From assembly GCA_024636585.1 (NCBI GenBank), contig JAGXGS010000053.1:1-39107 (forward strand): 39,107 nucleotides of DNA, in the 5' to 3' direction. Position 1 is the stretch's first letter; every line of letters starts with the position of its first letter. This document shows positions 24,241 to 35,800 of this stretch, in pieces. The position numbers and the translations under genes were made by a program. Below the pieces are notes generated by a model, which did no database searches, had not been told where the DNA came from, and was given only the letters and a program-made list of their open reading frames with translations. The DNA is from Thiogranum sp. GTDB lineage: Bacteria; Pseudomonadota; Gammaproteobacteria; DSM-19610.

Positions 24241-26166
24241 ATGCCTGTAGTTACCCTGCCTGACGGCAGTCAGCGTTCCTTCGATCATCCGGTTTCCGTT
24301 CACGACATCGCCGCCGACATCGGTCCCGGCCTGGCCAAAGCTGCATTGGCCGGACGCGTTGATGGCGAGCTGATGGACACCTCACACGTCATCGATCACG
24401 ACGCCGCACTCAGTATTATCACCGAGCGCGATGAGGACGGTCTGGATGTTATCCGCCATTCCACCGCGCACCTTCTGGCGCAGGCGGTCAAGGAACTGTT
24501 TCCCGACGCCCAGGTCACCATCGGCCCGGTCATCGAGAATGGTTTCTATTATGACTTCGCCTATCAGCGTGCCTTCACGCCGGAAGATCTGGAAAAGATC
24601 GAAAGCAAGATGGTCGAACTGGCCGGACAGGATCTGCACGTCAGTCGCAAACTGATGCCGCGCGACGAGGCGATCGATTTTTTCCGTGAGATGGGCGAAG
24701 AGTACAAGGCGGAAATTATTGGTTCGATTCCGCAGGGCGAGAATATCTCGCTCTACCAGCAGGGCGATTTTATCGATCTATGTCGCGGTCCGCATGTTCC
24801 GAGTACCGGCAAGCTCAAGGCTTTCAAGCTGATGAAAGTGGCCGGTGCCTACTGGCGCGGCGATTCGAACAACGAGATGCTGCAACGTATTTATGGAACT
24901 GCCTGGACAGACAAGAAAGCGCTGAAGGCGTATCTGCATCGTCTGGAGGAAGCAGAGAAGCGCGACCATCGCAAGATCGGGCGCGCCATGAATCTTTTCC
25001 ATACCCAGGAAGAAGCGCCCGGCATGGTGTTCTGGCATGACGCCGGCTGGCAGGTGTATCTGCAGATACAGGATTACATTCGCGCCAAGCTGCGCCGGCA
25101 CGGCTATCAGGAAGTGCATACGCCGCAGGTGATCGATCGTTCGTTGTGGGAGAAGTCGGGGCACTGGGAGAAATTCCACGACGACATGTTTACCACCGAT
25201 TCCGAACATCGCACCTACGCGATCAAGCCGATGAACTGTCCGGCGCACATTCTGATCTATAACCAGGGGCTGAAAAGCTATCGTGACCTGCCGCTGCGGC
25301 TGGCCGAGTTCGGCTCCTGCCATCGTAATGAACCGTCCGGCACCTTGCATGGCTTGATGCGCGTGCGCGGCTTCGTGCAGGACGACGCGCACATCTTCTG
25401 TACCGAAGCACAGATCCTCGACGAAGTATCGAGTTTCATTGACCTGCTGTTCGAGGTGTACCGCGATTTCGGTTTTGATGATGTCATCATCAAGTTGTCA
25501 ACGCGACCGGAGCAGCGGGTGGGTGCAGATGAGCTGTGGGACAAGGCCGAGAAGGCCCTGGAAGATGCGCTGAATCACAAGCAACTGAGCTGGGATCTGC
25601 AGCCGGGCGAGGGCGCTTTCTACGGTCCCAAGATCGAGTTCTCCCTCAAGGATTGTCTGGATCGGGTCTGGCAGCTGGGCACCATTCAGCTGGACTTCTC
25701 GATGCCGGATCGGCTGGGCGCGCATTATGTGGGCGAAGACGGCGCCAGGCATGTGCCGGTAATGCTGCACCGGGCTATACTGGGTTCTCTCGAGCGATTT
25801 ATCGGTATTTTGATCGAACATTACGCCGGCGCCCTGCCAGTTTGGCTGGCTCCGGTGCAGGCTGTGGTGCTCAATATTACCGACCGGCAGGCCCCATATG
25901 CCCGCGAAGTTGAAGAATCCTTGAAAAATCAGGGAGTGAGAATCAAATCGGACTTGAGAAATGAGAAGATCGGCTTTAAAATCCGCGAGCACACGATTCA
26001 GCGTGTCCCCTATCTGCTGGTGGTAGGTGACCGTGAAGCTGAATCTGCAACCGTGGCCGTGCGCACGCGTAGCGGTAAGGACCTGGGAAGTATGTCCTTG
26101 CAAGCCCTGTCACAGGGGCTGACCGCAGAAATCGCGAGCCGCGGCTTAAACGCTTTGGAGGTTTAA
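24241..26166 (+). CDS. thrS: Threonyl-tRNA synthetase
   Basis: The 641-residue class II synthetase is full length. It begins with a TGS domain ([20 protein letters not shown]), then the editing domain with the [16 protein letters not shown] metal motif. The catalytic core carries the zinc ligands Cys333 (MNCPAHI), His384 (DDAHIFC) and His510 (MLHRAILGS), and the protein ends in the anticodon-binding domain. It charges tRNA-Thr in the cytosol. The ATG follows GGAG with 6 nt spacing. It heads the translation operon and is followed after 2 nt by infC. Native autoregulatory leader structures as in E. coli could not be confirmed in the 90-nt leader, which is partly the tRNA terminator. Confidence 0.98.
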   Translation: MPVVTLPDGSQRSFDHPVSVHDIAADIGPGLAKAALAGRVDGELMDTSHVIDHDAALSIITERDEDGLDVIRHSTAHLLAQAVKELFPDAQVTIGPVIENGFYYDFAYQRAFTPEDLEKIESKMVELAGQDLHVSRKLMPRDEAIDFFREMGEEYKAEIIGSIPQGENISLYQQGDFIDLCRGPHVPSTGKLKAFKLMKVAGAYWRGDSNNEMLQRIYGTAWTDKKALKAYLHRLEEAEKRDHRKIGRAMNLFHTQEEAPGMVFWHDAGWQVYLQIQDYIRAKLRRHGYQEVHTPQVIDRSLWEKSGHWEKFHDDMFTTDSEHRTYAIKPMNCPAHILIYNQGLKSYRDLPLRLAEFGSCHRNEPSGTLHGLMRVRGFVQDDAHIFCTEAQILDEVSSFIDLLFEVYRDFGFDDVIIKLSTRPEQRVGADELWDKAEKALEDALNHKQLSWDLQPGEGAFYGPKIEFSLKDCLDRVWQLGTIQLDFSMPDRLGAHYVGEDGARHVPVMLHRAILGSLERFIGILIEHYAGALPVWLAPVQAVVLNITDRQAPYAREVEESLKNQGVRIKSDLRNEKIGFKIREHTIQRVPYLLVVGDREAESATVAVRTRSGKDLGSMSLQALSQGLTAEIASRGLNALEV

Positions 26167-26168
26167 AC

Positions 26169-26693
26169 ATCGCTCAGGTAAAGAAATCGAAACATCGGGT
26201 TAACCAGGACATTGTTGCTGATCAGGTACGTCTGGTCGGCGTTGAAGGCGAACAGCTGGGGGTCGTCCCATTGGAAGAGGCACTGCGTGTCGCTGAAGAG
26301 GGTACAATGGATCTGGTTGAAATATCGCCCCAGGCCGATCCTCCGGTCTGCAAGCTCATGGACTATGGCAAGTTCCGCTTCGATGAACAGAAGAAGCAAC
26401 AGGCCGCCCGCAAGAAGCAGAAGCAGATTCAGGTCAAGGAAATCAAGTTCCGTCCGGGCACCGATATCGGCGACTACAACGTGAAGTTGCGTAACCTGAC
26501 CCGATTCCTGACCGAGGGCGACAAGGTTAAAGTTACACTGCGTTTCCGTGGACGTGAAATGGCTCACCAGGAACTGGGCCGCGATCTGCTGAAGCGGGTC
26601 GAGAATGACCTCGAGGAACTGGGTTCGGTTGAACAGTTCCCGAAAATGGAAGGCCGGCAAATGGTCATGGTGCTGGCACCGAAGAAAAAGTAG
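26169..26693 (+). CDS. infC: Translation initiation factor IF-3 (AUC start)
   Basis: The reading frame that gives a complete IF-3 has no ATG, GTG or TTG at the proper place. It begins at ATC (26169), 7 nt after GGAGG and 2 nt after the thrS stop. This gives 174 residues: [16 protein letters not shown] at the N terminus, the linker rich in Lys, and the C-terminal domain with [16 protein letters not shown] and [15 protein letters not shown]. coli infC uses AUU, and IF-3 discriminates against such codons, providing autoregulation; AUC would work the same way. A first TTG at 26271 would delete 34 conserved residues. IF-3 binds the 30S subunit and monitors start codon pairing. Confidence 0.95.
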   Translation: MAQVKKSKHRVNQDIVADQVRLVGVEGEQLGVVPLEEALRVAEEGTMDLVEISPQADPPVCKLMDYGKFRFDEQKKQQAARKKQKQIQVKEIKFRPGTDIGDYNVKLRNLTRFLTEGDKVKVTLRFRGREMAHQELGRDLLKRVENDLEELGSVEQFPKMEGRQMVMVLAPKKK

Positions 26694-26707
26694 CAATTTT
26701 GCTATGG

Positions 26708-26741
26708 GTCGTTCCGGGCAATCACCGCGCCTGGGAACGAC
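26708..26741 (+). promoter_or_regulatory. Leader hairpin between infC and rpmI, possible L20 operator
   Basis: GTCGTTCC (26708-26715) pairs perfectly with GGAACGAC (26734-26741), with further G/C pairing inside. It lies 33-66 nt before the rpmI start. In gammaproteobacteria ribosomal protein L20 represses rpmI-rplT by binding structures in this interval, so an L20 site is plausible. It has no U-run, so it is not a terminator. Confidence 0.4.
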
Positions 26742-26773
26742 ATCAAGTGTTAATAGAAGCGGGAGAGAGAACT

Positions 26774-26968
26774 ATGCCGAAGATGAAAACCAATCGCGGA
26801 GCCGCCAAGCGGTTTCGTGCAACAGCGAATGGCATCAAGCGTGGGCAGTCACACCACCGCCATATCCTCACCAAGAAGAGCAGTAAGCGGAAACGTCTGC
26901 TGTGCCGCATCGTGCAGGTTAATGAGGCTGATCAGCCTTCTATCCGTCGCATGTTGCCGTATCTTTGA
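26774..26968 (+). CDS. rpmI: Ribosomal protein bL35
   Basis: The 64-residue basic protein has the family hallmarks [34 protein letters not shown] and the C-terminal RRMLPY. It is a component of the large subunit. GGGAGAGAG precedes the ATG. It sits between infC and rplT as in most bacteria. Confidence 0.98.
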   Translation: MPKMKTNRGAAKRFRATANGIKRGQSHHRHILTKKSSKRKRLLCRIVQVNEADQPSIRRMLPYL

Positions 26969-26987
26969 ACTTGATGAGGAATAACTG

Positions 26988-27347
26988 ATGCCAAGAGTAA
27001 AACGTGGGGTGCAGGCTCGCGCCCGTCACAAGAAGGTCCTCGACAAGGCGAAAGGCTATTACGGCGCCCGGGGTACTGTTTATCGTGTAGCCAAACAGGC
27101 AGTCATCAAGGCCGGTCAATATGCCTACCGTGACCGTCGCCAGAAAAAGCGCCAGTTTCGCGCTCTCTGGATTGCCCGCATCAATGCGGCTGCTCGCGAA
27201 AACGATCTGTCATACAGCCGCTTCATCAGCGGCTTGAGCAAGGCCGGGATCGAGGTCGACCGCAAGGTTCTCGCCGATCTGGCCGTGCTCGACAAGGCTG
27301 CATTCAGCGCGCTCGCAGAGAAGGCCAAAGCCAGCCTCGCGGTTTGA
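26988..27347 (+). CDS. rplT: Ribosomal protein bL20
   Basis: The 119-residue protein starts [20 protein letters not shown] and includes [20 protein letters not shown] and the globular C-terminal half with [18 protein letters not shown]. It is needed for 50S assembly and is usually a translational repressor of its own operon. It starts 19 nt after rpmI, with ATGAGGAA as the site. A terminator follows. Confidence 0.98.
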   Translation: MPRVKRGVQARARHKKVLDKAKGYYGARGTVYRVAKQAVIKAGQYAYRDRRQKKRQFRALWIARINAAARENDLSYSRFISGLSKAGIEVDRKVLADLAVLDKAAFSALAEKAKASLAV

Positions 27348-27390
27348 ACCAGCCGCTGTCAAACAGCGATCTGATATAAACTGACCTGCT

Positions 27391-27425
27391 AAGGGGAAAG
27401 GCCAAAAACCTTTCCCCTTTTTATT
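27391..27425 (+). terminator. Rho-independent terminator between rplT and pheS
   Basis: AAGGGGAAAGG (27391-27401) pairs perfectly with CCTTTCCCCTT (27409-27419) around CCAAAAA-type loop sequence and is followed by T-rich sequence. No Phe-rich leader peptide is visible upstream, so there is no sign of E. coli-type pheST attenuation. Partial read-through may still serve pheST. Confidence 0.9.
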
Positions 27426-27447
27426 TTTTGTGGTTCCGGGGAGATAG

Positions 27448-28473
<1,026 letters not shown>

Positions 28474-28507
28474 AACATTTTGATTTTCGGTTGGGCCTGG
28501 AACAGAT

Positions 28508-30877
28508 ATGAAATTCAGTGAAGCCTGGTTAAGGGAATGGGTTGCTCCCAAGCTTGATACGCAACAACTTGCCGAGCAGTTGACGATGGCAGGACTGGAA
28601 GTGGATTCGGTGACACCGATCGCGGGCGGGTTCAGCGGCGTGGTGGTGGCGGAGGTGCTGTCAGTCGAGCCACATCCCGATGCCGACAAGTTGCGGGTCT
28701 GCAAGGTATCCACTGGCGCCGACCAGCCCTTGCAGATCGTTTGCGGCGCACCGAATGTGAGCGCCGGCATGCGAGCGCCGCTGGCGATGCTGGGCGGACG
28801 CATCGGCGACATGAAGATCAAACCGGCCAAACTGCGTGGGGTGGAATCGAGCGGCATGTTGTGTTCGGCACGCGAGCTGGGCCTCAGCGATGAACACCAG
28901 GGCTTGATGGATTTGCCGCCGGATGCACCGATCGGTGCTGACCTGCGGCGTTATCTTGGCCTGGACGACACAGCCATTGAAGTGGACCTGACGCCGAACC
29001 GCGGTGATTGCCTCGGGATTCTCGGAATGGCGCGCGAAGTCGGCGCCCTGACCGGCACCGATGTCAGCGAGCCGGTCATTGCCGCTGTTGACGCAACGAT
29101 CGAAACCGAATTTCCAGTTAACGTGACAGCCCCTGAAGCCTGCCCCCGTTACCTCGGCCGGGTCATTCGCGGCGTTGATCAGAACGTCGCGACACCGCTG
29201 TGGATGCAGGAAAAGCTCCGCCGCAGCGGCATGCGCAGTCTCGGGCCGGTGGTCGACGTGACGAACTATGTGCTGCTGGAGCTGGGCCAGCCCATGCACG
29301 CATTCGATCTGGCGCACTTGTCGGGTGCTATCGAGGTGCGCTATGCGCGGCCGGGCGAACAGTTGACCCTGCTCGATGAGAGAACCATAGAGCTGGATAC
29401 TGAAACGCTGCTGATTTGCGACCAGCAAAAGCCTCTGGCGCTGGCGGGTGTCATGGGCGGTATCGATTCGGGTATCAGCCCCGCCACTGAAGATCTGTTT
29501 CTGGAAGTGGCGTTCTTTACGCCGTTCTGCATCGCCGGCCGAGCCCGGCGCTACGGCCTGACCACCGATTCTTCGCATCGATTCGAGCGTGGCGTCGATC
29601 CGGATCTGCAGCGGCGCGCCATGGAGCGTGCGACCTCGCTGTTGCTGGACCTGGTCGGTGGCGAGGCGGGACCTGTAACTGAAGTACTGGCGCGCGAGCA
29701 TCTGCCGGTCAAGACGCCGATTGCGTTGCGGCGCGCGCGCATCGAGCGGCTACTGGGTTTTGTGCCCGCGGATGATCAGGTTGAAGACATTCTTTCCCGA
29801 CTGGGTGTCGCACTGAGTGCGAATCAGGACGGCTGGGCCGCCACGCCTCCGACGTACCGCTTCGATCTGACTATCGAAGCGGACCTGATCGAAGAGGTCG
29901 GCCGGGTGTTCGGTTACAACCGCCTGCCGATTTCCACCACCCAGGGACAACTGACCATGCGTCCGGTGCCGGAAGCCGCCACCCCCCTGGAGCGCATCAA
30001 GGCGTTGCTGGTGGACCGGGATTACCAGGAAGTCATTACCTACAGTTTCGTCGAGTCCGAGCTGGCCGGTGCCTTCTCTCCCGGTGAGCAGGCAGTGGCG
30101 CTGGCGAATCCGATCTCCTCGGAGATGTCGGTGATGCGTACCAGCCTGTGGCCCGGTTTGATCAATACTCTCAGATACAACCTGGCACGCCAGCAGGGGC
30201 GCGTCCGTATCTTTGAAAGTGGCTTGAAGTTTATTCAGCAACGTACTGAAATAAAACAAGATAGATATTTATCCGGTCTAGTGGTGGGGGAGCGTTATCC
30301 CGAGCAGTGGGACGCGCCGCGCCAGGCAGTGGATTTCTTTGACCTGAAGGGCGACGTCGAGACGCTGCTGAGCGGCAGCGGCCTGGCCGCAGTGTTCCAG
30401 GCCGCCAGCCATCCGGCGCTGCACCCGGGACAAAGTGCGGTCATCAAGGTGGATGATCGAACCGTCGGGTGGCTGGGCTGCATTCACCCTGAGCTGGCCC
30501 GGAAGTATGAAATCCCCAATAAAACCTGTCTGTTTGAGCTTGAACTCGATATTCTGCTTAAACGCAGGGTTCCAACATTCGAGAAAATCTCAAGATTTCC
30601 GTCTATCCGCCGTGATCTCGCATACGTCGTAAGTGCGGAGATTCCAACTGCTGAATTGTGTAATGCCATCAGCAGTCAGGCAGGGCCGCTGTTACAGGAC
30701 CTGCTGGTGTTTGATGTTTACCAGGGAGAGGGTATAGAAACGGGGCTAAAAAGCGTCGCTTTTGGCTTGATTCTACAGGAAACTTCACGCACACTTACTG
30801 ACGCGGACGTTGACTCGGTAACGAACGGAATAACCAGTCAGCTGGAACGACAATTTTCTGCAACCTTGAGAGAGTGA
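28508..30877 (+). CDS. pheT: Phenylalanyl-tRNA synthetase beta subunit
   Basis: The 789-residue protein carries the EMAP-II-like tRNA-binding domain (about 40-150), the B3/B4 editing domain (about 200-400, with GLTTDSSHRFERGVDP), the B5 domain and, at the C terminus, the ferredoxin-like anticodon-binding domain (FPSIRRDLAYVV). It is normal in length. It clears Tyr-tRNA-Phe by editing and binds tRNA together with PheS. It is followed after 3 nt by ihfA, as in many gammaproteobacteria. Confidence 0.97.
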   Translation: MKFSEAWLREWVAPKLDTQQLAEQLTMAGLEVDSVTPIAGGFSGVVVAEVLSVEPHPDADKLRVCKVSTGADQPLQIVCGAPNVSAGMRAPLAMLGGRIGDMKIKPAKLRGVESSGMLCSARELGLSDEHQGLMDLPPDAPIGADLRRYLGLDDTAIEVDLTPNRGDCLGILGMAREVGALTGTDVSEPVIAAVDATIETEFPVNVTAPEACPRYLGRVIRGVDQNVATPLWMQEKLRRSGMRSLGPVVDVTNYVLLELGQPMHAFDLAHLSGAIEVRYARPGEQLTLLDERTIELDTETLLICDQQKPLALAGVMGGIDSGISPATEDLFLEVAFFTPFCIAGRARRYGLTTDSSHRFERGVDPDLQRRAMERATSLLLDLVGGEAGPVTEVLAREHLPVKTPIALRRARIERLLGFVPADDQVEDILSRLGVALSANQDGWAATPPTYRFDLTIEADLIEEVGRVFGYNRLPISTTQGQLTMRPVPEAATPLERIKALLVDRDYQEVITYSFVESELAGAFSPGEQAVALANPISSEMSVMRTSLWPGLINTLRYNLARQQGRVRIFESGLKFIQQRTEIKQDRYLSGLVVGERYPEQWDAPRQAVDFFDLKGDVETLLSGSGLAAVFQAASHPALHPGQSAVIKVDDRTVGWLGCIHPELARKYEIPNKTCLFELELDILLKRRVPTFEKISRFPSIRRDLAYVVSAEIPTAELCNAISSQAGPLLQDLLVFDVYQGEGIETGLKSVAFGLILQETSRTLTDADVDSVTNGITSQLERQFSATLRE

Positions 30878-30880
30878 ACC

Positions 30881-31183
30881 ATGGCGCTGACCAAAGCCGA
30901 CATGGCAGAGAGATTATTCGAAGACCTCGGGCTGAACAAACGTGAGGCCAAGGAACTCGTTGAATTGTTCTTCGAGGAAATCCGGACTGCCCTTGAAAAC
31001 GGCCAGCAGGTGAAATTGTCCGGTTTCGGAAATTTCGATCTGCGCGAAAAAAACCAGCGGCCGGGGCGTAACCCGAAGACCGGTGAGGAAATCCCGATTT
31101 CCGCTCGCCGCGTGGTAACGTTCCGACCCGGACAAAAACTTAAAGCACGCGTAGAGGCATATGCTGGAAGCCAGCAACAATAA
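30881..31183 (+). CDS. ihfA: Integration host factor alpha subunit
   Basis: The 100-residue HU/IHF-family protein starts [20 protein letters not shown] and contains [20 protein letters not shown] with the beta-arm [20 protein letters not shown], whose Pro intercalates DNA. It is a sequence-specific DNA-bending nucleoid protein working as a heterodimer with IhfB. It is 3 nt after pheT and overlaps the MerR-like gene by 23 nt. Confidence 0.97.
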   Translation: MALTKADMAERLFEDLGLNKREAKELVELFFEEIRTALENGQQVKLSGFGNFDLREKNQRPGRNPKTGEEIPISARRVVTFRPGQKLKARVEAYAGSQQQ

Positions 31184-31517
31184 CGAACTCCCTGTAATCC
31201 CCGGCAAGCGCTACTTCACGATTGGCGAAGTATCAGAACTCTGCGGTGTGAAACCGCATGTGTTGCGCTACTGGGAACAGGAATTCCCCCAGCTCAAACC
31301 GGTTAAACGGCGTGGTAACCGCCGCTATTACCAGCGTCACGACGTCATCATGATTCGCCAGATCCGCAGCCTGCTGTACGAGGAAGGATTTACCATCGGC
31401 GGAGCGCGTCAGCGACTGTCCGGCGAAGAGGCCAGGGAAGACGTCAGCCAACGTCAGCAGGTCGTCAAGCAGATGCGTCAGGAACTCGAAGAGCTGCTGC
31501 AAATCCTCAAGCGTTAA
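31161..31517 (+). CDS. MerR-family transcriptional regulator
   Basis: The 118-residue protein has the MerR winged helix: [20 protein letters not shown] followed by [10 protein letters not shown] and [12 protein letters not shown], then a short C-terminal coiled coil ([18 protein letters not shown]). It has no Cys-based metal site, so it is not a classical metal sensor. A MerR-like gene overlapping ihfA is a conserved gammaproteobacterial arrangement of unknown target. It starts within ihfA (23-nt overlap), so translation is coupled. Confidence 0.92.
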   Translation: MLEASNNNELPVIPGKRYFTIGEVSELCGVKPHVLRYWEQEFPQLKPVKRRGNRRYYQRHDVIMIRQIRSLLYEEGFTIGGARQRLSGEEAREDVSQRQQVVKQMRQELEELLQILKR

Positions 31518-31581
31518 AACCGCTTTTCCACTTCTTCCAGATTCTCACTTGCGGCCGGATGCTGTATGATGCCGCACTTCA

Positions 31582-31659
<78 letters not shown>

Positions 31660-31742
31660 TTTCAAAATCCTTTCTTTCGTACAGCTCTCAAATACTTGCA
31701 GAACCTGTTGGGATTGACCAAGCTTCTGGTTATTGACTGACT

Positions 31743-32801
31743 ATGGACGCCGGTGTCATGTGGACCCTTCGCTGTACCCGCTGGATATTGCCCCTGCTGT
31801 TGCCTGCGAGTCTGCTGGCGCAGGATCACACCTTTCCAACCCGAACAATTGAACGACAGATCGTGCCGGTGGAACGCTATTTCGACGGCGCCGTCGAAGC
31901 CGTGCACCGGGCAACGGTATCCGCCCAGATCGCCGGGCGCATCGATGAAGTGTTATTCGATGTGGATGACTTTGTTGAGGCGGGCGATGTGCTGGTGCGC
32001 TTCCGCAGTCCGGAACAGCAGGCTGCCGTAGACAGCGCAGAGGCCGCCCTGCGCGAAGCCGAGGCGCGGGCCAAAGAAGCTTCAGCGGAATACCAGCGCA
32101 TCAAAGAAGTGTTCAGCCGCGACCTGGTGTCACAGTCGGCCATGGATCGGGCAGAGGCTGAACTCCAGTCCGCCCGGGCGCGCGTGAATGCGGCGCGCAG
32201 TGCCTTGACCCAGGCCAGTGAAGGACTCGAGTACACCACCGTGCGCGCGCCCTACAGCGGCATCGTCACTGAGCGCCATGTGGAGGAAGGGGAGACTGCG
32301 ACAGTGGGGCAGCCGTTGATGTCAGGTCTGTCCCTGGATCGCCTGCGGGTCACTGCGCGGGTGCCGCAGGCCTATGTCGAAGCGGTGCGCGAGGCTCAGC
32401 GGGCAAGAGTCTATCTGCCAGCCGAACAGACGCCGATCATCAGCGAAACCATCGTTGTCTTTCCCTATGCCGACAGCGAATCGCATACGTTTCCGGTGCG
32501 CGTGGAGCTGCCACAGGATCTGAGCGGTCTGTACCCCGGCATGTTTCTCAAGGTGGGATTTATCCTGAGGCAAGAGGCGCAGTTACAGGTGCCGGAGCAG
32601 GCAGTGGTATTGCGCAGCGAGCTGACGGGCGTCTATGTCGTCGAAAGTGACGGCTCCGTGTATTTTCGTCAGTTGCGGCTGGGTGAGAGGATCGATGGTC
32701 AGGTGCGGGTGCTGGCCGGCCTCAGTGAGGGAGAAACGATTGCACTGGATCCAGTTGCCGCCGGTATCGCACTCAAATCCAGCCGTCTGAAAGAGCACTG
32801 A
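31743..32801 (+). CDS. RND efflux periplasmic adaptor (HlyD/MFP family)
   Basis: The 352-residue protein has an N-terminal signal peptide (WILPLLLPASLLAQ), then the lipoyl half-motif VSAQIAGRIDEVLFDVDDFV, a coiled-coil hairpin (residues about 95-160, Ala/Glu-rich), the second lipoyl half TVRAPYSGIVTERHVEEGET, and a beta-barrel plus membrane-proximal domain with VPEQAVVLRS. It links the inner-membrane RND pump to an outer-membrane channel. There is no lipobox Cys. It starts at 31743 or possibly the ATG at 31758; neither has a strong site. The permease gene begins 3 nt after its stop. No outer-membrane factor gene is present. Confidence 0.9.
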   Translation: MDAGVMWTLRCTRWILPLLLPASLLAQDHTFPTRTIERQIVPVERYFDGAVEAVHRATVSAQIAGRIDEVLFDVDDFVEAGDVLVRFRSPEQQAAVDSAEAALREAEARAKEASAEYQRIKEVFSRDLVSQSAMDRAEAELQSARARVNAARSALTQASEGLEYTTVRAPYSGIVTERHVEEGETATVGQPLMSGLSLDRLRVTARVPQAYVEAVREAQRARVYLPAEQTPIISETIVVFPYADSESHTFPVRVELPQDLSGLYPGMFLKVGFILRQEAQLQVPEQAVVLRSELTGVYVVESDGSVYFRQLRLGERIDGQVRVLAGLSEGETIALDPVAAGIALKSSRLKEH

Positions 32802-32804
32802 GCC

Positions 32805-35800
32805 ATGGGGATATCCGGTAACCTCGCGCGCCGGTTCCAGGACTCGGCGCTGACACCACTGCTGGCGCTGCTGGGATTATTGCTCGGCGTCGCCGCCATT
32901 CTTGTCACGCCACGCGAAGAAGAACCGCAGATCAATGTGACCTTCGCGAATGTACTTATTCCCTTTGCCGGCGCCAGCGCCCGCGAGGTGGAACACCTGG
33001 TGACCACGCCGGCGGAACAGGTGCTGTCGGAAATCGAAGGCGTCAAACACATCTATTCGGTTTCCCGGCCCGGAATGGCAGTACTGACTGTCGAGTATCA
33101 TGTTGGCGAGGAACGTTCGGCGGCCATCGTGCGGTTATACAATGCCATGTTCTCGCACCGCGACTGGTTGCCGGAGGGTCTTGGGGTTGGCGAACCGTTG
33201 ATCAAGCCGAAGGGTATCGACGACGTTCCAATCGTGACCATAACGCTCTGGACGGACGATCCCGATCATGGCGCCTACGAACTCGAACGCGTGGCGCATA
33301 CGGTAGAGGCGGAGCTGAAACGGGTGCCCGGCACGCGCGATATCTACACTGTGGGCGGCCCCGGTCGCGTGGTGCTCGTAGAGCTTGATCCGCAGGCGCT
33401 GGCGGCCTACGGCATCGTCGTCAGCGACCTGCGCGAGGCCCTGCTGCAGGCTAATCAGTCACAGCATGAGGGCGCCCTGGTACAGAACAACCAGGTGATT
33501 CCGTTGCAGATCGGCAGTTTTTTCGAAGGTGTCAGCGAGATTAATAACCTGCTGATCGCGATGCGCGATGGCGGTCCGGTCTATCTTCGTGATGTTGCGA
33601 CGGTGCAACTCGGTCCGGCCCAGCCGGAACAGCTGGTGTGGTTGGGCACCGGTCCGGGTGCCGATTACAAAGGCCTGGAGCCGGACGGACTGTTTCCCGC
33701 GGTGACTCTGGCGATAGCCAAAAAACCGGGCACTAACGCGGTGCAGGTCGCCGAACAGGTCATCGAACGCTTCGAACAACTGCACGGCATTTTTATTCCC
33801 GCGGGCGTAGAGGCAACGATTACCCGCAACTATGGCGAGACGGCAAACGACAAGGCCGTCACCCTCATCACGAAGCTGGTGCTGGCGACATTCTTCGTCG
33901 TGTTGTTGATACTGCTGGCGCTTGGCTGGCGTGAAGCAGTGATCGTCGGCGTGGCGGTAATCGTTACCCTGGCGGTGACGCTGTTCGCCTCCTGGGCCTG
34001 GGGTTTTACGCTAAACCGGGTATCGCTGTTCGCGTTGATTTTTTCAATCGGGATTCTGGTCGACGATGCCATCGTGGTGGTGGAAAACATTCATCGCCAT
34101 ATGGCAATGGGTGGCAAGAGTATACGCGAGGCCATTCCGATCGCCGTCGATGAAGTTGGCAACCCCACTATTCTTGCCACCTTCACCGTGATTGCGGCGC
34201 TTTTACCCATGGCCTTCGTGAGCGGATTGATGGGGCCGTACATGAGCCCGATCCCCATCAATGCCAGTATCGGCATGCTGATTTCACTGGCGGTCGCCTT
34301 CATCGTGACGCCCTGGTTGAGCGCGAATTTTCTGGTTCACCAGAATGCTCCCGCCGGTACTGAAGAGTCTGCCGGCGGTGGATGGCTGGACCGGTTTTTT
34401 CAGCGCATTCTGCAGCCGTTCCTGCGTGGCAGGGAAGGGCGCAGTAAACGCCGCCTTCTGTTGCTGGTGATGCTGCTGCTGATTGTCGCCTCGGTCGGTC
34501 TGGTCGCTGCGCAATGGGTGGTGCTGAAAATGCTGCCATTCGACAATAAATCGGAATTCCAGGTGGTCGTGGATCTGCCCGAGGGCAGTTCGCTGGAACA
34601 GACCAACCATGTTCTCGTTGAACTCGGCGCTTACCTTGCCACGATTCCTGAAGTATCGGATTTTCAACTCTACGCCGGTACCGCTTCACCGATAAATTTC
34701 AATGGACTGGTGCGTCAGTACTACCTGCGTGCGGATCCCAACTTCGGCGATATACAGGTTAACCTGATCGGCAAGGACCAGCGCGAACGCAAAAGCCATG
34801 ACATTGCGCGCGCTGCCCGTGCGCCGTTGCAGGAAATCGGCAACCGCTTCGATGCTGTAATCAAAATTTCGGAAGTGCCGCCCGGACCGCCGGTAATGTC
34901 GGCGCTGGTGGCGGAAGTCTATGGCCCGGATTACAGCGGCCTGATCGAAACTGCTGCCGCGGTGCGTACAGCGTTCGCGAATACCACGGATATCGTGGAC
35001 GTCGATACCAGCGTGGAAAGTCCCGCTCCGGAGTGGCGGGTTGACATCGATCGCCAGCGGGCGGCGCATTTCGGTATTAGTCAGGGCGATGTCGTCAACA
35101 GTGTGCAGGCGGCGCTGGCCGGCGCGGATGTCACCTATCTGCACAGCGATGCCGGTAAATACCCGGTACCGGTGCGGTTGCGTTTCTCCAATGCGGATCG
35201 GGCCGATCTCGAGTCACTGCTGGCGCTCAAGGTGCGAGGGCGCGACGGCCTGGTGCCGGTTTCTGAAGTGGCGTTGCCCGAGGCGGGACAGCGCCAGCAC
35301 GCGGTATATCACAAGGATCTGTTGCCGGTGGTCTACGTCACTGCGGATATGGCCGGACCGATCGACAGTCCGCTGTACGGGATGTTCGACCTGGTTTCGC
35401 AGTTCCAGAAACAGGGAGAGATGGAACAGTATTTTATCAACCAGCCGGTCAACCCCTATGAATACAGTCTAAAGTGGGATGGGGAATGGCAAATCACCTA
35501 CGAAACATTCCGCGATATGGGGATTGCCTATAGTGTCGGACTGGTGCTCATTTACCTGCTTGTCGTCGCACAGTTCCGGTCCTATATGACTCCCCTGGTT
35601 ATCATGGCGCCGATTCCACTGACGGTCATCGGCGTGATGCCAGGTCATGCGTTGCTGGGCGAACAGTTTACCGCCACATCGATGATCGGCATGATTGCGC
35701 TGGCGGGTATCATCGTGCGCAATTCCATCCTGCTGGTCGACTTCATCAATATATCTGTGCGTGAAGGCATGCCCCTGGAACAGGCGGTGATACGTTCCGG

